The position numbers were made by a program, and so were the translations under genes. Below, one piece after another: positions 10,701 through 19,700 of a stretch of 22,396 bases of DNA. Location of the stretch: contig NW_003131853.1 of NCBI RefSeq assembly GCF_000003605.2, positions 429,038-451,433 of the forward strand, read 5' to 3'. The notes beneath the pieces were generated by a model that was not told the DNA's origin, did not search any database, and saw nothing but the letters and a program-made list of their open reading frames with translations. Each line of letters starts with the position of its first letter. Within the stretch, counting starts at the first letter, position 1. This DNA is from Saccoglossus kowalevskii. Lineage: Eukaryota > Hemichordata > Enteropneusta > Harrimaniidae.

Positions 10701-13700
10701 AAAATATTCACCAAAATTAGAGAATTGAAGATATCAACATGAAATGAACAAACCTAAGAGAGGTCTACCCAAGGTACATATACACCAAGTATCAAAGCAT
10801 TCAGGCTTGTAGTTTTCAAGAAGAAGTCGAAAAAGTAAAACATTGACACGGACGACGACGACGGACAATCACTCATATGATAAGCTCCGCTCGACAAAGT
10901 CGACAGCGGAGCTAAAAAGTGGCAATGGTCTTCAACAAAATATGATATTTTCATTATTGAGACCTTCATCCATCAACTGAGATGACTTTCATCAAGAATA
11001 AACATGGTCAGTTGAAATAGTATTTTATTCAAACAATGAACCACTTACATGATCTAGAAAAGCTGAAAGGAATTTATTCATGGTTTGAAAGGCTTGAAGA
11101 CTACGCTCCATATCAACACTGCCACGACCTCCTAAAACAAACGAAAAACAATGATATATAATGTATAAAAACAAAACAAAAACATATAGACATGGTAACC
11201 GCAAAGACCTCAATTGTGTGCTACGCAATATTACATATGATGTTGATTACCAGCAATATTGCAGTTCGAAGAACGTTAACACTTACCCGATCTTTGGCCT
11301 CGTTCTTGTGGAGCAGTCTGAGAACAAAATGAAAGAAGAGAAAATTAGAATTAGATGTAAAAAAAAAATTAAGATATCATATCATATACAAGTTTATTTT
11401 AAGCACTTACCAGGGGTTGCATTATTTTATCATACTGTTCTCGTAATTTAAGCTGTACTAGCATTTCAAATGTCTGCTGCTCTGAGTTAGGAAGTAAACC
11501 ACGTTGTCCAACTAAATTATCCTGATATAAAAAAGAAAACCAACAAATGATAATTACAAGTATTCATAATTACACAGAAGTGCACCAATAAAGAAAAATA
11601 CTGATAGTAGCAGATTCCCATGAATAATAGTGGTTCTTTTCTGTCAGGTCAGCTCCCATGAAGAGCATGAGGCTTCCACTGGGGTGTGCTGGCATCATGC
11701 AACATGTATGACACAGAAAAAGCAATGATATCACAATAGGCCACTTTCATGATTTTCTAAAGGTCACACATACTGGTACTGTTGTTGCTATAACAACATG
11801 CAAAATTGGGGCATTTAAATTTTTTTTACTATTTAAACAGAAAGTATTATGTTGTTAAGGTACTAATATTCAAGTAGCTAAACAAACAGTTTACTCTAAA
11901 AAATTGTGCTGAAATATTAATAAAATACCGTAAAATTCATTTTTGATTTTTATAATAATGAAAGTACAAGGATGTGTGACCTTTAAAGGTATGAAAGTGA
12001 TTTATTAACCACAATTCTAACTGACTAAGCAGTTCAGTAAATGTGTTTGAATTACAAGACCCCCCCCCCCTCAAGAAAACACGCTACAAGACCTCACCTC
12101 TTCTCTCTTGAGCTGTGCTTGCATTTCTTTCATATTCGTATCAGCTTTACCATGTGGTGATCTACCATGGATGTAAAACCCATAACATCTATTCAGATGG
12201 ATGAAGATGCTCACCTGGTGAATTCATGCAAATAACACAATTAATGACATGCAATGATTTCTGCAACTCAGTCTTCATAATAAGATTTAGAGCCTGTTAA
12301 ATGTACACATACCATATGACATATATTTAATCTGTTGTGGTCATAATTGTTATTACCTTCATTTGTTATAAATAGTAAAAATCAAGATAAAAACAAATAT
12401 GCATTAAACTAGATTTATTTCAGTGATACAAAAGGAGAGACAGCACACAATGTACGGTAACAACTATCGGGTAATTGCAAAATGATATACATACATTCCC
12501 CATGGAACACAAATCTACAAAGTTCTTCAGATAATCTTCAACAAATCTCTCATATATAAACGTGAAAAACACCCACTGAAAGAGAATTACATATTGATGA
12601 CAATAAACTGAATTTTAAAACACAAGTGTCTATTTTGGGTGATTGCAAACAATTTCATTCATAGATTGTCCAAATGATTTCAGATTTGGAAAAAAAAAGA
12701 GGTCTGGATCCAGACAAAACAATGGTATGACCTTAAAAATGACACATCGGGTTGTTTTGTTCACATACTAACCTGACAAAGTGCAATAGTTAAATACACA
12801 ATGGAAGACACAGCAAATCTAAGAATACGGCTATCATCACCAGTGTAATATTCTTCATCAGTATTGACATAAGCACGAGGATTAGTTGAAGCTAAGTCTT
12901 CAAAGCCAATAACCTGTAGTTTAGCATAGTAAAAGGATTGTATGTTTTTATATATCAAAAACTGACATTACAACATTGTCTAAGCGCTAAGCCATCCACT
13001 GCTTAAAAATAATTTGAGGTCAATGGTGCTAATGCAACTGAATACAATACATGTCAACCATACTTGATAGTTATGTTGTATTAGCTTGTAAGGAAATAAT
13101 CCTCAAAACAGTAGCCTAGAAATCTGACATATAAGAAAATTTGAAACAACTGAGAATGTTTTATATTGCATTTGACTCCCACTTTAACACTGTTGCTTGC
13201 ACATTAAAATACTGCCATGTGATAGTTAAGCATATTATGACTAATACAGGACACATGTCACTAGCAATACTTACATCTAGAAATAATATAACCATGAACA
13301 ACTGGAAAATAACATTGATTTTCCTAGTGGTCTGAAAAAAATAAACATTAAATAATTAGACTAATGTAATGCATTCTACTGATGATATATATGTATCAGG
13401 ACTTGACATTAAATTTTAAACTCAACTGTCTGAAATGTATGTTACCTATATATTTACTAAAGTTTGTTAACGCAAGTGAGCTACTATTCAGCAGTCTGAA
13501 TGGCTATTTTACTTGTCCTCTATATTATCACATCATATCAGATCATATTATAGATACTACAAAATATATATAGATTAAAATTACCTGTATCTCATTAAAT
13601 TCATTGGCGACAAAAAACATTCTCCAAGCACTGACAGGTGCTATTTGACCTTTATTCTCCGCACCAGGTTCATTGGATTGGACAATACGACCTTTAGGTC

Positions 13701-16700
13701 TCTCCCAATCAATAAAGAAGATATCAACCAAGCACTGACTGCCAATCAGATGAACCAAATCAAAGAACTGAAAACAAAATAATAAGAACTGAGGCTGACA
13801 ACAAGTAAAGGCATTCATGGGTCTGACAATAGAGAAGGGGAAGAAAAAAGAGAAAAGAAGGGAGAGTGGTGAAAAGAGGTGGAAGAGAGAAGGACGAGAA
13901 ATGAGGGATAGCGGTGAAGAAGATGAATAAGCAGCCTCTCGGCTGAGATAGCTCCGCTGCTAGCAATGCACATTTCAATTAAAGAACTGAAGACATCATT
14001 AGAAAATGAACAATATGTATAGTATCAAAGCAATCGGCTGAGATAGCTCCGAGATAGCTTTCTACCAAAAATGACAAAAATATTCACCAAAATTAGAGAA
14101 TTGAAGATATCATCACGAAATGAACAAATCTGAGAAAGGTCTACATGTAGTATCTATATATGTAATATCAAAGCAATTGAACTTTTGGTTTTTAACAAGC
14201 AGCCTGTTGGCTGAGATAGCTCCGCTGTTAGCAATGCACATGGCAATTAAAGAACAGAAGATATCATTAGTAAATGAACAAATCTGAGAGAGGTCCACAT
14301 GTAGTACCTATATGTATAATATATCAAAGTAATTGGACTTGCGGTTTTCAACAAGAAGTCGTAAATATCACTTTTTACCAAAAATTACTAAAATATTCAT
14401 CAAAATTAGAGAATTAAAGATATCATCATGAAATGAACAAATCTGAGAGAGGTCCACATGTAGTACCTATATATGTAGTATCAAAGCAATTGGACTTGCG
14501 GTTTTTAACAAGAAATCAAAAATATCACTTTTTACCAAAAATGACAAAAATATTCACCAAAATTAGAGAATTGAAGATATCATCACAAAATGAACAAATC
14601 TGAGAAAGGTCTACATGTAGTATCCATATATGTAATATCAAAGCAATTGAATTATTGGTTTTTAACAAGAAATCGAAAATATCACTTTTTACCAAAAATG
14701 ACAAAAATATTCACCAAAATTAGAGAATTAAAGATAGAAGAGAGGTCTACCCAAGGTACATATACACCAAGTATCAAAGCATTCAGGCTTGTAGTTTTCA
14801 AGAAGAAGTCGAAAAAGTAAAACATTGACACCGACGACGACGGACGGTGACGACGGACAATCACTCATATGATAAGCTCCGCTCGACAAAGTCGACAGCG
14901 GAGCTAAAAAAGGTAGTAGAAGGAGAAAAGAGAGAGCAAGAGGGAGAAGGGAAACGAGGGTGAAAGCAGAGAAGGAGGAGGAAGAGAGAGAAGAGGAAGA
15001 GGTAGGGGAAAGTAGGGTGAAAGAAGAGAGGAGAAAGAAGTAAAACTGGATACAAAGCTTACCTTCAATACATATGCAACTGATATGTAAGCTATGAAAC
15101 TACTCTCCTCATCAGAATTTGGCAAGACTAAATAAACGCCAGACTGCTCCTATAAAAGAACATACCGTAATATTAGTTAGTTTCTATTGCAAACAATTTA
15201 AACATGTGAGGACAGTAACTGTTTTAATCAGCAACCTGCTGTATCCAGACAATGGTTGCTTTATTAGTAGATTTATTTTAGTAAAATATGATGCAACTAA
15301 CCCTGAAGAAAATGAGCCAGTAAAGACCACATCCAAACATCACAATAAAGAAGACATCAGCCAAGGTACCGCATAAGAAAAAGAAATACTTGAACATACT
15401 CTGTAGAAGACAAGACATAACAAAACAGTTATAGGAAATTCATTGAGAAATAATTAATGTATAGCGTGACCATTGTGCTTACATGCTTAACCAGTGGGTT
15501 TACTAAACTCACAATTATCCCTGCGAAAATATGTTGCCTTTAGTTATTGGTTTTAACTCTTTTGAGACCATTATATTTTCTATCTAGAAATCTGTACACA
15601 CATTTTGTATTTAGTTTTCTCTTTGCATATTAATCAGTGTATTGATTTATGTATCACAAATTGCTACTGATGACATGTGGATTTCAATGTTTTACTGAGC
15701 TGTGAAAAAAGACAATGACAGTGTATTTATGGTAGTACCAATATATTAAAGATTAGAATGAATGCATGTGACAAGGGATGAGCGGGCTTGCCATTTCATT
15801 AGTATTAATAGAATTAACTTACAATGATATCAATAGTAATCATGCCAGCTCGTCTCCTCCATGCATTTGTCCTAACAGCTGCCCATATTACAGCTAATAC
15901 ACTTAATACACCCATAGCGATGGAAACATCTTCATTATAGGAAGATAAGTCCATGCTGTATTCCACTTCAAACGATACCTGTTAAAAGTAAGTAACATAA
16001 AATAAAGTTTACTTGCCATTACTGATGTCTTTTGTAATTGTTTGAAGCCTATGTTGACAATATAAATGAACAACTTCTTGCTCATTACACTAATATTTGT
16101 ATACAAGGATGTTTATTTTGGTCTCCATACAAGATCCAATGTTGGGGAGACATACATTCGGAGGAGGAGATGACACTTGCTAAACACTATATCCTATAAG
16201 CTGATGTACTTCTTAATTTGAACCCAAAGATAAAAGAATAATGGTGTCCACAGATTCTGTTATTTAATATACATTTGTATGTGTAACAACACAATGTAGA
16301 TCATGTGTTGACTGTGCATGAATTTTGAGTCGGAAATGCTGATGCTGTTTGGCAAAAATGTAAACAATGATGTCACAGTGTGACAAAAAATAAAAACAAT
16401 AAACACACATAAAACACATCCACACTCAAAATTATAATGTTCTATATACCATATTTACTCTATTAAAAGCACATGCACTTATGTGAATTCCAGAGTTGTT
16501 TCTACAGTTAAAATATGTGTTATTGTAATGATTCACTGTACAGCAAATGTGATTTTTAGTTTACATGCACTTCTATTGGCAATGCACTTTTAACAGAACA
16601 AATTCGGTATGACATTAGCAGATGATTATACTTGGCAGAGATCTTAACATTGAGACAGCTCTTGTGTAGTCTAAATTGTCTTTCAGATTTAAATAACTGT

Positions 16701-19700
16701 GATACTGAATATTTTTTGTCGAAATATAACCACATAAAGATGTTCCAATCGTATCCAAATTATTATTTTATACACGATTGCATGGACAAAATAACCCTAC
16801 ACAAAGCTAGTGTCAAATAAAATCACACATAAAAACTAAGGGTCGAATAGTCGCCATTTCATTGAAATCGGTCAAGTGATTGAGGCCGTGGAAAATTATG
16901 ACACATGATACACACCATCATGGGAAATGACACATAAATTATCATTCATGAGAGACCTTTTGACAAAGGCTAAAGCTTTCAAGATGACAACCTATTTGAC
17001 ATATCACCCAGTTCACTTGACAAAACTTGATTCCAATAGACGTCGCCCTCTGGAAACCTTGACGCAACCCTGCGGCCATCCTTTTTTTCCTTGCAAGTGA
17101 TTTAATGTACAACTTCAGGATATAGCGTACCAGTATATGCAATACTTTCAGTGTTCATATTTTGGCAATGGCTGTTACAAATTGGCACTAATGACACAGG
17201 AAGTGTTTTATTAAAAATAAAAAAAAAATAAAAAATTGAAGAAGAAAGATCGATAGTTACAGCTCTTGTCACTTTACCATATATTGTAATATAACATCTC
17301 TTACTGTACCAGAGTTTTTTAAGAATATGGTACAATTATCCTAATCCCTTCTCTTGATATCAGCCCGCCCCTTATTTTCCCCAATTTCCTGGTGAAGTGC
17401 AGTAGAGATAAATAATGATAGTCATTTTATAGTGATGAATTCAACGTGTGGTACTTACACCTTGTAATGCATTTGATTCATACGAGTTTTCTCTGTTGAT
17501 TTCAGTGTACCTGATTCTCAACAGCGGGGTATAGATTTTCCCATTCTGACCTTGAATTTCAATTCTAAAATAAGGATGAAATGGTGAGAATCATGCAATT
17601 TATGTTACCAAAATTACTATGTACAGCAATGCAACTAAACTAAGTGTGTTATCAACTGTGGTAGATTATCATGTAATGCCTTGCGAATGGCAATGCATTA
17701 AAGTGTGAGAACTAAACAACAGCGTAAAAAAAAAAGCTTTTTGAAATACTTACTCGAATTTAAATAGACTAGCGTAGCGTACAACTTCAGCCAACGTATC
17801 TGCAGTAATCTTACCACTCAGATTATCAACCATGAAAAATCTGCGAGTCAATACCCATGTACTGGTGTCATCCCCTAGACAGAGCAAAATAAGACAATAT
17901 TGCATGAAGATTTGTGTTAGTACTCGGTAGCATGGTAATGTGTTTTAATAACCATAGACAGCCAATCATGTGTGTTTTTAGACCTACACTCCTTCCAGCC
18001 GACAGAGCATCCATTACCGGGTACCATTATGAATATGACAGAAATATCAATTATAGAAATAATACAATAATGGGTTTGTTCTTCAACTACTTAGTCAGTT
18101 ATGGAGATGGATGTTGTGAGGCATAGCATATCTTACCTGAATTAACCCTTGAATCTCCATCTTTATAATTCTCCAATAATAATGGTATGGCGTGCAAGTA
18201 TTTGACACCATTTTCCTCAAATTCGATGTCTGATGTGTGGTTAAAGATGTACACATAGCAAAATATCAAAATTCTCTCCTTTGCCAGCAATTGTGAAAGT
18301 CAAGTTCACATTTAGCACATTAGAACTGCACATTAAAACTGAATTTGTGTAATCACTGATGTTTATTCACAGATTATGCATCATAATCATTAGAACACGT
18401 TAATCTCAAATCAGTCCATGTGGTCACTAAAAGATGCTTAGGTTGATATAATTTACTGAGTGTTGTATAAATATACCGATGTTATATTGATCTAGGTAAT
18501 GTAGATAAATACAGTAAATCAACTAAAATGACCAATCAACACAATTCCATTAAACCAACAAGTACATGTACCCAAGATTAACTTCCCACAAGCATTAGAA
18601 ATAGAGTACATCTGTGTTTTCTTAAATCAATGATGGTCACCAAACCACATGACCAATCATAGTGAATTTTGAAGAGTTTTTTTGACACTTTAATGTCAAA
18701 TCAATTGAGCAAGTTGTTTTCAAGGAATTGATTTTTAAACATTTATAAACCATTTTTCATTCTGTTCATCGATCTCTTAAGCAAGCTCACAAAATCAAAA
18801 CAAAAAAAGAAGATAATAACAAAGAGTTGCTTAAAGGATACACATGTCATACATGTAGTTTTCATACTGTGGCCAATCCCAGAACTGCTGTGCAGGGATA
18901 CTACACTAAAAATAAAAAAATGTAAAAATCTTATTAAAAAGTTTTCACAAGAGTACCGTTTGATAATTTCAACAAGTTGTAAAATAGAAACTAGAAAACT
19001 ACAAGCACTACTTACAGATAATGAGTAGGTGGTCCCAAACAAGAAGGCTGCATCTAAATTAGTTTTAGTATCTGGGCATAACTGAAAACAATAAATGGAA
19101 ATATTTACATTGATTTTCATGTATTCTAACATAGTTAACTGCAACTCATATAAGTAATATAACAGAAAACGAAATTGAAGTGAATTGTCATCATTTCTCT
19201 ATGTATGACTTTTATTTGATAATAGTAAATGGTAACTTTCATAATCACACAGACATAACAGAAAAACAATACCTGAAGAGTGCTACCAGTGATATCTTCA
19301 TAACCAACAAAATCACCATTGATAGTGTATTTACCAACTACAAATTTAAGATAGGTATTCTGTAAAGAAAACAAATAAATGTACCACAAGAAATAACATC
19401 AATGTTGCAAAATATAATTATAGGGTACATTTATTTTATCCTAATGTGATACCAGATGAAAGAAAGCAAATCAAATCTATTCCATCATATCAGACACCTA
19501 TATACTGTGTTATCAGATAGCCAAATTCACACTGAATGGTTTAGAAATCATTCCTGGTTATAGCACTTACAATAAGTTAAAATGTCAACTCAAAAGTTTG
19601 AGTCAAAACTTGTAAAACAAAGTAGATTATATATTCTCCTTGGTTTGAGAACTAATAAATTTTAACTAAAAGTTTATATACATTAGAACACACAAGAAAT

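Larger units (their letters stand above)
15979..17458. other. TMEM67 intron between window exons 7 and 8
   Basis: 1480 bp of intron, no gene. It holds one MITE (16447-16609), a 15-bp odd palindrome TGTCACA-G-TGTGACA at 16371-16385, and a possible decayed interspersed repeat at about 16845-17100. Confidence 0.75.

Noticed and set aside
10754..10969. Open frame sharing a protein-like sequence with 14682-14864
   Set aside because: The shared sequence is the right-end module of the two mobile-element copies read antisense. No start, domain or codon bias supports a protein.
11646..11712. GC-richer patch considered as a missed exon
   Set aside because: The neighbouring exons read KREE|DNLVGQRGL, aligning to vertebrate KREAENLCSQRGL with no gap, so there is no room for another exon.
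14861..15125. Two long Ser/Leu/Phe/Pro-rich frames on the - strand
   Set aside because: They are low-complexity translations of a polypyrimidine tract, running into TMEM67 window exon 10.
16371..16385. TGTCACA-G-TGTGACA palindrome as a transcription-factor site
   Set aside because: It is a short odd palindrome deep in an intron. It is not a clear match to a known dimeric site and could occur by chance.
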